A model generated the notes under the pieces. That model did no database searches. It saw only the letters and a list, made by a program, of their open reading frames with translations, and was not told the origin of the DNA. Both the position numbers and the translations under genes were made by a program. 31,605 bases of DNA from JAFGBZ01 sp043817715 (lineage in GTDB: Archaea > Iainarchaeota > Iainarchaeia > Iainarchaeales > JAFGBZ01): NCBI GenBank assembly GCA_043817715.1, contig JBDRGO010000050.1:1-31605 (forward strand), written 5' to 3'. The first letter of the stretch is position 1. Every line of letters begins with the position of its first letter. Positions 22,170 to 30,157 of the stretch are shown one piece after another.

Positions 22170-23441
22170 TCATTTCTTCTTATTTTTTCCATTCATTTTT
22201 CTTACAACAAATTCTTTAATTCTTGGGCCTTTCATTTTAGTGATTTTTGTTTGAAGGTTTTTTCCTAATTTGATTTTATCGTTTTTCTTTGGAATTCTGT
22301 CAAGTTTTTTCAGAAGCACTCCTGAAATTGTATCAAATTCTTCTATATTAAAATGTGTTTCAAATTTTTCATTGAATTGTTCTACACTTACTCTTGGATC
22401 AACTTTGAAAAAATTCGGACGAAATTCAATAATGGAAGGAATTATGTCGTCTTCATCATAAATTTCACCCACAATTTCCTCTAAAATATCTTCAGTTGAA
22501 ACCAATCCCATTAATCCACCATGTTCATTTACAATTAAAGCCATTTGATTTTTACTGGATTGAAGTTCTTTAAGTAAAGTGTCAATTTTTTTTGTTTCAG
22601 GAACAAAAAGAGTTTGTCGTAATAAATCCTCTAATTTGAATTTTTTTTCTTTAGCCCAATATTCTAAAATGTCTTTAACATAAAGAATTCCAACAATATT
22701 GTCTTTTGTCTGATTATAAACAGGCAATCTTGAATGATTTGTTCTTCCAACAACTGATTTAATTTTCTTTAAAGAAGAATGTAATTCAATCATTCCAATT
22801 TCACTTATTGGAGTCATTATTTCTGTAACTGAAGTATCATTGAATTCAAATATTTTTTGAATCATTTCTTGTTCTTCTGCATTAATTGCTCCTTCTTCTT
22901 CTCCAATGGAAACAATGGAACGAATTTCATCTTCAGTTAAAATATCGTGAGTTTTTCCGCCTATTAATCTGCTTAAAGTTATACTGAATGCTTCAAATAA
23001 ATAAATTATTGGAGAAAGAATTTTTTGAATTAAAAGCAACGGCCCCGCAACATTCAACGCAATTCTTTCTGCATTTCTTAAAGCAACTGTTTTAGGAGTG
23101 ATTTCTCCAAAAACTAAAATCAATAAAGTCATTATTCCTGTTGCAATTGCAATCGCAAATTCTGAAGGAAACAAGTCCAAAACTATTGCAGTTGCTAAAG
23201 CAGAACCAGCAATATTAACTAAATTGTTTCCAATTAAAATTGTTACAAGCATTCGATGAGGATTTTCTTTTAATTTTTGAAGATTTATTGCTTTTTTTTT
23301 GCCTTCTTTAATTAATTGTTTTACTCTCATTCTTGAAACAGAAGTTAAAGCAGTTTCAATTCCTGAAAAGAATGCAGAAAGAAAAATAAATAAAAGCAAA
23401 AGCAATAGATTTAATTCCAATGACAAACTCAATTCCCTCAT
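22170..23441 (-). CDS. CNNM/CorC-type ion transporter (DUF21-CBS pair-CorC_HlyC)
   Basis: A 423-residue membrane protein of the CNNM/MpfA family, linked to Mg2+ (or Na+/Mg2+) transport. Residues 1 to about 185 are the DUF21 membrane domain with FFSGIETALTSVSRMRV and the conserved GEITPK segment. A CBS pair follows (about 200-325: MTPISEIGMIELH, SRLPVYNQTKDNIVGILYVKD, then NEHGGLMGLVSTEDILEEIVGEI). The last 90 residues form a CorC_HlyC domain. CBS domains in this family bind adenine nucleotides. No SD precedes the ATG. The gene follows eno on the same strand, after a tandem-hairpin repeat, and converges with the methyltransferase-JAMM gene with only 1 nt between stops. Confidence 0.9.
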   Translation of the reverse strand: MRELSLSLELNLLLLLLFIFLSAFFSGIETALTSVSRMRVKQLIKEGKKKAINLQKLKENPHRMLVTILIGNNLVNIAGSALATAIVLDLFPSEFAIAIATGIMTLLILVFGEITPKTVALRNAERIALNVAGPLLLIQKILSPIIYLFEAFSITLSRLIGGKTHDILTEDEIRSIVSIGEEEGAINAEEQEMIQKIFEFNDTSVTEIMTPISEIGMIELHSSLKKIKSVVGRTNHSRLPVYNQTKDNIVGILYVKDILEYWAKEKKFKLEDLLRQTLFVPETKKIDTLLKELQSSKNQMALIVNEHGGLMGLVSTEDILEEIVGEIYDEDDIIPSIIEFRPNFFKVDPRVSVEQFNEKFETHFNIEEFDTISGVLLKKLDRIPKKNDKIKLGKNLQTKITKMKGPRIKEFVVRKMNGKNKKK

Positions 23442-23448
23442 AAATAAA

Positions 23449-23498
23449 TTTAAATTCAGCTTACTGAATTTAAAGCTTTAAATCACTTAGTGATTTAA
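23449..23498. repeat. Tandem-hairpin repeat between enolase and the CNNM gene
   Basis: Plus-strand order: TTTAAATTCAG-CTTA-CTGAATTTAAA (11-bp stem), GC, then TTAAATCAC-TTA-GTGATTTAA (9-bp stem). The 20-mer AATTTAAAGCTTTAAATCAC here is identical to a segment of the trpE leader on the minus strand. It fills the 76-nt gap and could act as a terminator, processing site or mobile hairpin repeat. Confidence 0.65.
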
Positions 23499-23517
23499 CT
23501 GAACTTAATCAATAATA

Positions 23518-24795
23518 TTAAATGCTTGGCTTAAAAAAGCCTTTCCCTTTTTTCATTAATTCCTCTTCAATCCTGATTAACTGATTGTATTTTGCAGTGC
23601 GTTCCCCTCTGCATGGCGCCCCTGATTTAATCTGCCCGGTTCCCAACGCAACAGCCAAATCAGCAATAAATGAATCCTCTGTTTCACCGCTTCTATGTGA
23701 AACCATGCAATTCCATTCCGCCTCTTTAGCCATTAAAAAAGCATTAATGCTTTCAGTAATTGTCCCAATCTGGTTTACTTTCAATAATAATGCATTGCAT
23801 GAATTCAATTCAGTTGCTTTTTCAATTCTTGAAATATTAGTAACAAGTAAATCATCCCCTACTATCTGGATTTTTGAACCCATTTTTTTTGTTAGCTCTG
23901 AAAAACTTTCCCAGTCATCTTCATGAAAAGGGTCCTCTAAAGAAGCAATTGGATAATTTTTTATTAGTGAAGAATAAAAGTCAATTAATTCTTTTCCTGA
24001 AAATTTTTTTTCATCAACTTCATATTTGTTTTCTTTCTTATTAAAAAATTCATTTGCTGCTGCATCAATGCATAATTTAATGTTTTTTCCATAACCTAAT
24101 TCATCCACTGAATCAAGAATTATTTCAATTGCTTCAGAAGTTGAATTTAATTGCGGAGCAAATCCTCCTTCATCTCCAACATTAACTGAACTCACTCCAT
24201 ATTTTTTCTTTAATTGTTTTTTTAATTCTTGATAAATTTCTGAACTCATTTTAATTGAATCAAAAAAACTTGCTGCCTTCACTGAAGCAATCATGAATTC
24301 CTGTATTTTCAGTTTTCCTCCTGCATGTTCTCCACCATTAATTATATTACAGCAAGGCACAGGTAAACACATTTTTTGTTTTCCGCTTAATTCATTTAAA
24401 TGTTTATATAATGGAATTTCTTTTCCTTTTGCCCCTGCGCGTGCAGCAGCCATTGAAACCGCAAGAATTGCATTTGCCCCCAGATTTGATTTGTTTTCAG
24501 TTCCGTCCAGTTCAATCATTAATTTATCAATTGCTTTCTGCTCAATTGCATCCAATCCAGTAATTTTCGGCGCAATAATTTTATTTACATTTTCAACTGC
24601 TTTTGAAACCCCTTTTCCGTGAAATTCTTTTCCTTTATCCCTTAATTCAATTGCTTCATATGACCCTGTGCTTGCGCCGGAAGGGACAATTGCCCTGAAA
24701 ACTCCTTTTCCTGTAACCATTTCCGCTTCAACTGTCGGATTGCCCCTTGAATCCAAAACAGTTCTTGCCTTTGCTTCAGTTATTTTATTTGACAT
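23518..24795 (-). CDS. eno: Enolase (phosphopyruvate hydratase)
   Basis: Enolase interconverts 2-phosphoglycerate and PEP; PEP is also a substrate of DAHP and EPSP synthases. Motifs: ARTVLDSRGNPTVEAE, GASTGSYEAIELRD, NVGDEGGFAP, metal ligands in the SLEDPFHEDDW and GDDLLVTN segments, the catalytic Lys in LLKVNQIGT, and the signature MVSHRSGETEDSFIADL. Length 425 is typical. GGTGAATT lies 6-7 nt before ATG 24795. It is transcribed divergently from prs, from a shared TATA element. Confidence 0.97.
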   Translation of the reverse strand: MSNKITEAKARTVLDSRGNPTVEAEMVTGKGVFRAIVPSGASTGSYEAIELRDKGKEFHGKGVSKAVENVNKIIAPKITGLDAIEQKAIDKLMIELDGTENKSNLGANAILAVSMAAARAGAKGKEIPLYKHLNELSGKQKMCLPVPCCNIINGGEHAGGKLKIQEFMIASVKAASFFDSIKMSSEIYQELKKQLKKKYGVSSVNVGDEGGFAPQLNSTSEAIEIILDSVDELGYGKNIKLCIDAAANEFFNKKENKYEVDEKKFSGKELIDFYSSLIKNYPIASLEDPFHEDDWESFSELTKKMGSKIQIVGDDLLVTNISRIEKATELNSCNALLLKVNQIGTITESINAFLMAKEAEWNCMVSHRSGETEDSFIADLAVALGTGQIKSGAPCRGERTAKYNQLIRIEEELMKKGKGFFKPSI

Positions 24796-24835
24796 TAATT
24801 CACCTTTTCACTAATAATACAAAAACAATTTAATA

Positions 24836-24845
24836 TTTATATAAG
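24836..24845. promoter_or_regulatory. Symmetric TATA box shared by divergent eno and prs
   Basis: TTTATATAAG reads CTTATATAAA on the other strand, a good TATA box both ways. Its centre is about 45 bp from the eno ATG and about 46 bp from the prs ATG, leaving equal 5' UTRs of about 20 nt with an SD in each (GGTGA for eno, GAGATGA for prs). Other AT-rich elements nearby (AAATATTAAATA) could add a second prs box. Confidence 0.55.
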
Positions 24846-24886
24846 TATAAGTACAAATATTAAATACCCTTAAGAGATGAATTTAA

Positions 24887-25855
24887 ATGGCTAAATTAAA
24901 GATTTTTTCCGGAACATCAAATCCTGAACTTGCAAAAGAAATTGCTTCCCTGCTTAAAACCAGATTAGGGGAAGTTGAAATCAAGCGTTTTGCTGACGGA
25001 GAAATTTATGTTAATTTTTTGGAAAAAGTAAGGGGTGAAGATGTTTATTTTGTGCAAAGCACCTGCTTTCCCCAGAATGACAATTTAATGGAATTATTCA
25101 TTATGATTGATGCCGCAAAAAGGGCTTCAGCAGGAAAAATAACTGCAGTAATTCCTTATTATGGTTATGCAAAGCAGGACAGAAAGGTTTCTGACAGGGA
25201 GCCGATTACTGCCAAATTAATCGCTGATTTATTGGCTGCAGCAGGTGCAGACAGTGTTTTATTAATGGATTTGCATGCAGACCAGATTCAGGGATTTTTT
25301 GAAACACAGGCTGACTTTGTTTATGCTTCCCCTGTAATAATTGATTATTTCAAAAAAAAGAAAGTATCAGATTTAGTGATTGTTTCTCCTGATGTCGGTT
25401 CAGTAAAAAGAGCCAAGGCATATGCAAAGCGCTTGGGGGCAGGAATGGCAATAATTGACAAAAGGCGCCCAAAACCAAACATGGCTAAAGTAGTGCATTT
25501 AATCGGGGAAGTGAAAGGAAAAAACTGCTTAATTGTTGATGATGAAATCAATACAGGCGGAACAATAATTAATGCAATTAATGCCATAAAAAGAAATGGC
25601 GCAAAAGATGTTTTCATTGCATGCATTCACCCTGTCCTGGCCGGAGATGCAAGCAAAAATCTTCAGCATTCAGATGCAAAAGAGGTTATTGCAACTAATT
25701 CAATTCCTGTGCCGAAAGAAAAGAAATTCAGCAAGCTGAAAATAATTTCATGCGCAAAAATCCTTGCAGAAGCAATCCATGCAATGAGCTCTAATTCCTC
25801 CTTAAGTGAAGTAATAAAAAAACAATTGCAGAGAAAAAAGAAAAAAGACGAATGA
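24887..25855 (+). CDS. prs: Ribose-phosphate pyrophosphokinase (PRPP synthase)
   Basis: Prs makes PRPP from ribose 5-phosphate and ATP; PRPP feeds nucleotide and histidine synthesis and TrpD here. Motifs: FSGTSNPELAKEIA at the start, RFADGEIYV, the ATP-site PYYGYAKQDRKVSDREPITAKL, LMDLHADQIQGFF, VSPDVGSVKRA and the PRPP loop CLIVDDEINTGGT. The 322-residue length and single complete domain pair are normal. GAGATGA serves as SD. Its stop overlaps an ATG (ATGA) of a 7-codon ORF that begins the leader of the next small gene. Confidence 0.96.
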   Translation: MAKLKIFSGTSNPELAKEIASLLKTRLGEVEIKRFADGEIYVNFLEKVRGEDVYFVQSTCFPQNDNLMELFIMIDAAKRASAGKITAVIPYYGYAKQDRKVSDREPITAKLIADLLAAAGADSVLLMDLHADQIQGFFETQADFVYASPVIIDYFKKKKVSDLVIVSPDVGSVKRAKAYAKRLGAGMAIIDKRRPKPNMAKVVHLIGEVKGKNCLIVDDEINTGGTIINAINAIKRNGAKDVFIACIHPVLAGDASKNLQHSDAKEVIATNSIPVPKEKKFSKLKIISCAKILAEAIHAMSSNSSLSEVIKKQLQRKKKKDE

Positions 25856-25898
25856 AAACTTTTTTAAACAGGTAAATCATTTTAATTACAGTGATTAA

Positions 25899-25955
25899 AT
25901 GTTTTTAAATTTGCAAAACAAATTTAAAACTTTAATTCACTTAGAGGTGAATTAA
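25899..25955 (+). CDS. 18-codon leader ORF before a small membrane protein gene
   Basis: ATG to TAA gives MFLNLQNKFKTLIHLEVN, and the TAA abuts the next ATG (TAAATG). Weak SD (AGTGAT). It spans both hairpins of the repeat, exactly like the trpE leader ORF, including the KFK-x-L-x-H core. Translation would unfold the stem holding the downstream SD. The peptide is unlikely to act by itself. Confidence 0.4.
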   Translation: MFLNLQNKFKTLIHLEVN

Positions 25956-25956
25956 A
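25903..25956 (+). promoter_or_regulatory. Tandem hairpins sequestering the SD of the small membrane protein gene
   Basis: First stem TTTTAAATTTG-CAAAA-CAAATTTAAAA (11 bp); one spacer base; second stem TTTAATTCAC-TTAGAG-GTGAATTAAA (10 bp). The SD GAGGTGA lies across loop and stem and the last paired base is the A of the start codon, as in the trpE leader. The similarity in geometry despite sequence differences suggests selection on structure. Confidence 0.55.
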
Positions 25957-26111
25957 TGCTTGAAATGAAAAGTGTCGGAGTATTTTTTTTAGGAATTGCT
26001 GCAGGAATGCTTTTGCCTTCATTACCTATTCCAACAGATCTTGCTTGGATTGTTCCCTATTTAGGATTTATTTTCTTAATATTAGGCGTAATTGTATTAC
26101 TTAAAAGATAG
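25956..26111 (+). CDS. Small two-helix membrane protein
   Basis: A 51-residue ORF starting MLEMKSVGVFFLGIAAGMLL, with a PSLPIPTDLAW loop and a second helix ending VIVLLKR. Good SD (GAGGTGA), though in a hairpin. It lies downstream of prs on the same strand and probably shares its transcript. Function unknown; related in layout to 17093-17236. Confidence 0.65.
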   Translation: MLEMKSVGVFFLGIAAGMLLPSLPIPTDLAWIVPYLGFIFLILGVIVLLKR

Positions 26112-26116
26112 AAATA

Positions 26117-27754
26117 CTAACTCCTATTAGAAGCACTAAATAAATTCTTTAATTCAAATTCTCCTAAATAATATCCTTTATTTAATCCATTTTCAATAGC
26201 TAAATTAATTTCTTTGACTCCTGTGTTTGGATTAATTACTGCAAAATAAATTTCATAATTTCCTGAAGGCATTTCTTTTGGAAGAAAAAAACTTTCACTG
26301 AAATTATAAATCATTGGTGTTTCTGAAATGCATTCGCTGGATTCATTCATTGAAATCATCGCAGGCATTACTTCATTTAAATTCACATTATTTAATTCTT
26401 TTCTCCAAACAGTTTTTCCTTGCTGGTTTTTAAAATAAAGTTCAACTAAATAATTTTTATAAATTGGAGCAGAACCAGAATTTTTCCAATTCATTGAAAT
26501 AAAAAATTCTTCCATTGGCATTAAATCAGATGAATAACTTGCAGAAACAGGAACCAACCTATAGCCAAGAACCCTTAATAAATCAAGAAATCCTTCCTGG
26601 TTAAAATTATAGTTTCCAAAATTATTATGAATTGAACTCAAATGCGCTGCTTTAACAAAGCAAGCAGTTTTTTCAAGCATTAATGGATCAGATGGATCCA
26701 CAGTTGAAGCAAATTCACCCATTACAGGAGATCTCATCCAAATCAAATCATAATCAAATCCTGTAGTTCCATCAGGAAAACTTAAATCAGAAAATCTTTG
26801 GGTTACATCAAAATAATAACTCCATTGAGCTGAAGGAATTCCTACTCCATCCATTCTTGTTCCAGCAGTTCTTTTTCCTGCTTCAGCTAAATTTCTTCTT
26901 CCGCCCCAATTAATTAATAAATGATTTAATTTATTTTCAAACCCGGTATAAGAATAAGTTCTCATTTCCGTAATTCCTTGTTCATTAATGCAAGGAATTT
27001 CTCTTGAACCAAGAATTTTATTTCCACATTCATCTAAAATCAAATTTCCATCAAAATCTCTTTCCCATGTACCAGAAAACATTTCAATAATTCTTATTTT
27101 ACTCCAGTATTCCACTGAATCAATATCATGAGGAAAACTCACATGCCATCCCCACCATTCACCAAAAGATTCATATGAACCAAAATCAATAAATGAAATA
27201 TTTTCATTTTCATCATATCTTTCAGCAAGAACTTGAATGAATTCACCGTAATTTTCCTGAAAAACACATTTAGTATAATCAGGTCTCCAGAAATTAATTC
27301 CATCCCATTCAGAACAGGATTCAGTTGCACCTAAATTTCTTGCCCATTCAGGAATAAAATGCTGTTCTCCGCAATCCATCGGAGGCCTTATTCTGAAACC
27401 AATTTTTGCTTCATGGGAACTCCATTCATTAATTAATTCATCAATTTTACTAAAATCATAAACTCCTTGCATTGGATTAAATAATTCCCAGGTAAAATAA
27501 ACATTTCCCTGGTCCCAATAACTCCTTGCATAACCTAGTTTAGTGTAATTTCTTAACCATTCAGGAATTCCTTCAAATGGCTTATGGTCAACCCAGCCAA
27601 TATCAGGATTAGCAAGAACTTCATTTGATTCACTGAATTCAACTTGAGTAAATGAATAAGAAATTGATTCAGGTCCCTGCAATCCATTTCCTGAAGCAAA
27701 AACAAAAAAAAGACTGAAAACAATAACAAATACTAAACTTACTTTTTTCAGCAT
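26117..27754 (-). CDS. Secreted glycoside-hydrolase-like protein (DUF4874/DUF4832 type)
   Basis: A 545-residue protein with an N-terminal signal sequence (MLKKVSLVFVIVFSLFFVFA) and presumably extracytoplasmic location. The body resembles the DUF4874-DUF4832 family of TIM-barrel, glycosidase-like proteins: LANPDIGWVDH at the start, YARSYWDQGNVYFTWELFNPMQGVYDF, IGFRIRPPMDCG, FIDFGSYESFGEWWGW with barrel-strand acids, DLIWMRSPVMGEF and the DUF4832 segment SIHNNFGNYNF...LRVLGYRLVPV. A C-terminal beta-sandwich (FFISMNWKNSGSAPIYKNYLVELYF) follows, split across several strands. Substrate and activity are unknown. Several Cys pairs fit an exported, disulphide-bearing protein. TTTATTATAT upstream suggests leaderless transcription. 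Confidence 0.75.
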   Translation of the reverse strand: MLKKVSLVFVIVFSLFFVFASGNGLQGPESISYSFTQVEFSESNEVLANPDIGWVDHKPFEGIPEWLRNYTKLGYARSYWDQGNVYFTWELFNPMQGVYDFSKIDELINEWSSHEAKIGFRIRPPMDCGEQHFIPEWARNLGATESCSEWDGINFWRPDYTKCVFQENYGEFIQVLAERYDENENISFIDFGSYESFGEWWGWHVSFPHDIDSVEYWSKIRIIEMFSGTWERDFDGNLILDECGNKILGSREIPCINEQGITEMRTYSYTGFENKLNHLLINWGGRRNLAEAGKRTAGTRMDGVGIPSAQWSYYFDVTQRFSDLSFPDGTTGFDYDLIWMRSPVMGEFASTVDPSDPLMLEKTACFVKAAHLSSIHNNFGNYNFNQEGFLDLLRVLGYRLVPVSASYSSDLMPMEEFFISMNWKNSGSAPIYKNYLVELYFKNQQGKTVWRKELNNVNLNEVMPAMISMNESSECISETPMIYNFSESFFLPKEMPSGNYEIYFAVINPNTGVKEINLAIENGLNKGYYLGEFELKNLFSASNRS

Positions 27755-27805
27755 AAATTTAATATAATAAAGACAATTTTTAAATTCATTATAACTAATT
27801 TTTTT

Positions 27806-28189
27806 ATGAATGTTATTGTAAAAGAATCAAAAATCGAAGGAAAAGGAGTTTTTGCTGCACGGAAATTCAAAAAAGGAGAAACTGTATTAGATTGGTGTGA
27901 TTCACCAATATTAACTTCAGATGAAATTAAAAAAATTCCTGAAGAAAATAAAAAATATATTTATTATTCTAAAAAAAACCTGATTCTTGTTAAACCTCCC
28001 GCAAGATTTGTTAACCATTCATGTAATCCAAACACATTTATTCAAAATTTTCAAGGAATAGCAAAAAGAGACATTCAAAAAGGAGAAGAAATAACTGAAG
28101 ATTATTCAAAAGAAAATAATCCTGGTTTTAGAATGAAATGCAATTGCAAAAGCAAAAACTGTAAAGAAATAATTAAAACAGATTCTTAA
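27806..28189 (+). CDS. SET-domain protein (putative protein lysine methyltransferase)
   Basis: A compact 127-residue SET domain. GKGVFAARKFKKGE is the SAM-binding start, RFVNHSCNPNT (67-77) the pseudoknot motif, EITEDY with Tyr100 the catalytic end, and CNCKSKNCKEI a post-SET Cys cluster that, with Cys73 of NHSC, could bind zinc. All motifs needed for catalysis are present. SET proteins are common in eukaryotes and sporadic in bacteria and archaea, where they may methylate chromatin proteins or ribosomal proteins. Divergent from the DUF4832 gene with a 51-bp gap; likely leaderless. No histone gene lies in this window. Confidence 0.9.
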   Translation: MNVIVKESKIEGKGVFAARKFKKGETVLDWCDSPILTSDEIKKIPEENKKYIYYSKKNLILVKPPARFVNHSCNPNTFIQNFQGIAKRDIQKGEEITEDYSKENNPGFRMKCNCKSKNCKEIIKTDS

Positions 28190-28192
28190 TGT

Positions 28193-28768
28193 TTATTCTA
28201 CGCCTGGTTTTTTGTTTTCTTTAGCTCTTTTAACAACTTCATTGATTCTTTTTTTCTTTGTTTCAGGTCTTTTAGCTAATTCAATCCCATAAATATAAAA
28301 TCTTTTATAAGAAGGAGCAAACTTATTAAAATTTTCTTTTGCTTTCTTATTTTTTTCTAATGCTTTTTTTAATGCTTCAGGAATTTCAGGATTTTTAGGC
28401 AAATTATGATCCAAAATTGGTTTCTTTAATCCTTCTTTGAATGCATTTAATCCTGCTGGAGTCATTTTTTTTTCTTTAATCATTTTCTTTGCATAACTTA
28501 AAGTATTATTACTCCATTTACTGTTTTTATTTCTTTTAACAAAACACTGTTTGTATTTTTCTTCATCAATTCTTTTAATTGTTGTATCAATCCAGCCAAA
28601 ACAAATTGCTTCATACATTGCTTCTTTATTATTTAAAGAAGGTTTTCCGGTGTGTTTTTTGAATTTAATTAAATAAACTTTTTTTTCTTTAGAATGGTTT
28701 TTTTTAAACCATTCCCGCCATTCTTTTCTGGTTCCGGCATAAATAGTTTTAATTTCTTCAGTATTCAT
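28193..28768 (-). CDS. YdeI/OmpD-associated (OmdA) family protein
   Basis: A 191-residue soluble basic protein. The family signature is visible: RKEWREWFKKNHSKEKKVYLI, YEAICFGWIDTTIKRIDEEKY, FVKRNKNSKWSNNTL, and a C-terminal FAPSYKRFYIYGIELAKRPETKKKR split by a linker. In bacteria related proteins are named for bacteriocin protection or OmpD association, but the biochemical role is unknown. It overlaps the end of the nuclease gene upstream by 11 nt, so the two are probably co-translated. Confidence 0.8.
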   Translation of the reverse strand: MNTEEIKTIYAGTRKEWREWFKKNHSKEKKVYLIKFKKHTGKPSLNNKEAMYEAICFGWIDTTIKRIDEEKYKQCFVKRNKNSKWSNNTLSYAKKMIKEKKMTPAGLNAFKEGLKKPILDHNLPKNPEIPEALKKALEKNKKAKENFNKFAPSYKRFYIYGIELAKRPETKKKRINEVVKRAKENKKPGVE

Positions 28769-29585
28769 AAAATAAAACCAGTTTTCCTTTTGAATCCCTT
28801 ACAAACAAGGAATCAAAATCATTATTCCAAATATTTGAATTAGAATTCCAGTAAAATTCATTCCCTGAATTCACTCCAATCTCTGTGTGAAGAATTAATT
28901 CTTCATTTGAACCTAAAACAAATTCTTCAAACACATATTTATTCCTTCCAGCATCTTTTACTGAAATCCCAATTAAATCAATTTCTTCTTCACACGAATT
29001 CTTAAATTTCACATATTCATCAAATTCATTTAATTCAATCAATTCAACGCATTCACTTCCAATCCATTCACTTTTTTCCCATAAACCTTTTTCATTTCTT
29101 TCAGCAAATTCTTGTTCTGAATTCAGTTCATTAAAAAATAAATCGTCTTGTGCTGATAAATAAACTGTTGCAAATCCTTCTCTTACTATTTGCAAATTGA
29201 CATTTAATTTGTCACATTCAACAAATGCAAGAAGCCTTCCATACTTGTCAGTTTTCTCATCACCAAAAATCAATTCACAAGTTTTTTTCTCCATTAAATC
29301 AATTGCTCGTTCTTTTGCTTCGCTGTAATAAACCTCATTTGATTCAGGAGTATTAATTCCAAGTAAACGCACTTTGTCTCCTCCAGCTAATTCAATTGTG
29401 TCCCCGTCAATTACTCTTGAAACAAAAACTAAATTCCCTTCAGGAATTGGTTCAGGAACTGGGGTTTTTTCCAAATTAAGCAAACCAGTTAAATTCAGTT
29501 CTGGATCAGTAACTAAAAGCAAGATTGTAGCAACAACTAAAATCAATACAAAAAAAACTAATTTTGATTTTTTCTTTTTAACCAT
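28758..29585 (-). CDS. Membrane-anchored staphylococcal-nuclease-like protein with C-terminal lamin-tail domain
   Basis: Residues 8-26 form an N-terminal membrane anchor. Residues 50-165 are an SNase (thermonuclease) domain: VIDGDTIEL, catalytic Arg73 in VRLLGINTPE, Glu81, and Arg117 in DKYGRLLAFV. From about residue 176, a lamin-tail-like (LTD) beta sandwich follows (CVELIELNEFDEYVKFKNS, then DLIGISVKDAGRNKYVF and LVLF). LTD and SNase domains are often joined in secreted nucleases. The enzyme probably degrades extracellular nucleic acids at the cell surface for scavenging or defence. It follows the lipoprotein gene by 19 nt. Confidence 0.88.
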   Translation of the reverse strand: MVKKKKSKLVFFVLILVVATILLLVTDPELNLTGLLNLEKTPVPEPIPEGNLVFVSRVIDGDTIELAGGDKVRLLGINTPESNEVYYSEAKERAIDLMEKKTCELIFGDEKTDKYGRLLAFVECDKLNVNLQIVREGFATVYLSAQDDLFFNELNSEQEFAERNEKGLWEKSEWIGSECVELIELNEFDEYVKFKNSCEEEIDLIGISVKDAGRNKYVFEEFVLGSNEELILHTEIGVNSGNEFYWNSNSNIWNNDFDSLFVRDSKGKLVLFYEY

Positions 29586-29604
29586 TTTAAGTCCCTTTAA
29601 TAAT

Positions 29605-30060
29605 CTAAATTTTAATACTTGTTTTAAACTTTGCTGACATTTTTTTTATAGCTTGTTGAATGAGGACTGGAATAAATTCAGTTACCTCATAAACTTTTCC
29701 ATTAATTGCAAGCCAGCAATCATTTGAAGAATTATGTTCTGAAATTTCAGTTAAAGAATAGCTTTTGCTTGATTCGGTTTTTATGCATTTTTTTGTTGAA
29801 GCAGGGCAGTCGCTCATTTCTTCATTTTGGCAAGGGCCCCAACCCATTCTAACAACCTTAAATTCATAGCCTTCAGGGCAATTGCATTGAATTGGATTCA
29901 CTGCAGTATTCTGATATTCTTTTTCAATTTCACAGGCCTTGTGGAATTCATTGCCTGATTCTTTGTTTGAATTAATCGCCTGATCTTTTGTTTCATTTCC
30001 CTGAATGCAGCCAAAAATAAAAACTAATAAAATTAATGATAAAAGTAATTCATTCTTCAT
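29605..30060 (-). CDS. Lipoprotein with truncated cytochrome-b5-like C terminus
   Basis: The N terminus has a lipobox-like end (LILLVFIFGCIQG), giving a predicted lipid-anchored Cys18. A Cys-rich middle (residues about 43-92, with six or more Cys) is followed by YSLTEISEHNSSNDCWLAING and KVYEVTEFIP, the first half of a cytochrome b5-like heme-binding domain. The family then needs HPGG with the first heme ligand; here the frame reads VLIQQAIKKM and soon ends. Heme binding is therefore unlikely. The 3' end looks frameshifted or replaced, so this may be a decayed gene or a derived non-heme domain. It begins a likely operon with the nuclease gene. Confidence 0.7.
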   Translation of the reverse strand: MKNELLLSLILLVFIFGCIQGNETKDQAINSNKESGNEFHKACEIEKEYQNTAVNPIQCNCPEGYEFKVVRMGWGPCQNEEMSDCPASTKKCIKTESSKSYSLTEISEHNSSNDCWLAINGKVYEVTEFIPVLIQQAIKKMSAKFKTSIKI

Positions 30061-30157
30061 AATAACAATTCAATTTATTGAGGGCAAAACACTTTTAAAT
30101 TAAAGCGGAATCAAATGCAGATAATCCTAAATCCAGGAATTTATTTTAAAAAATTAA

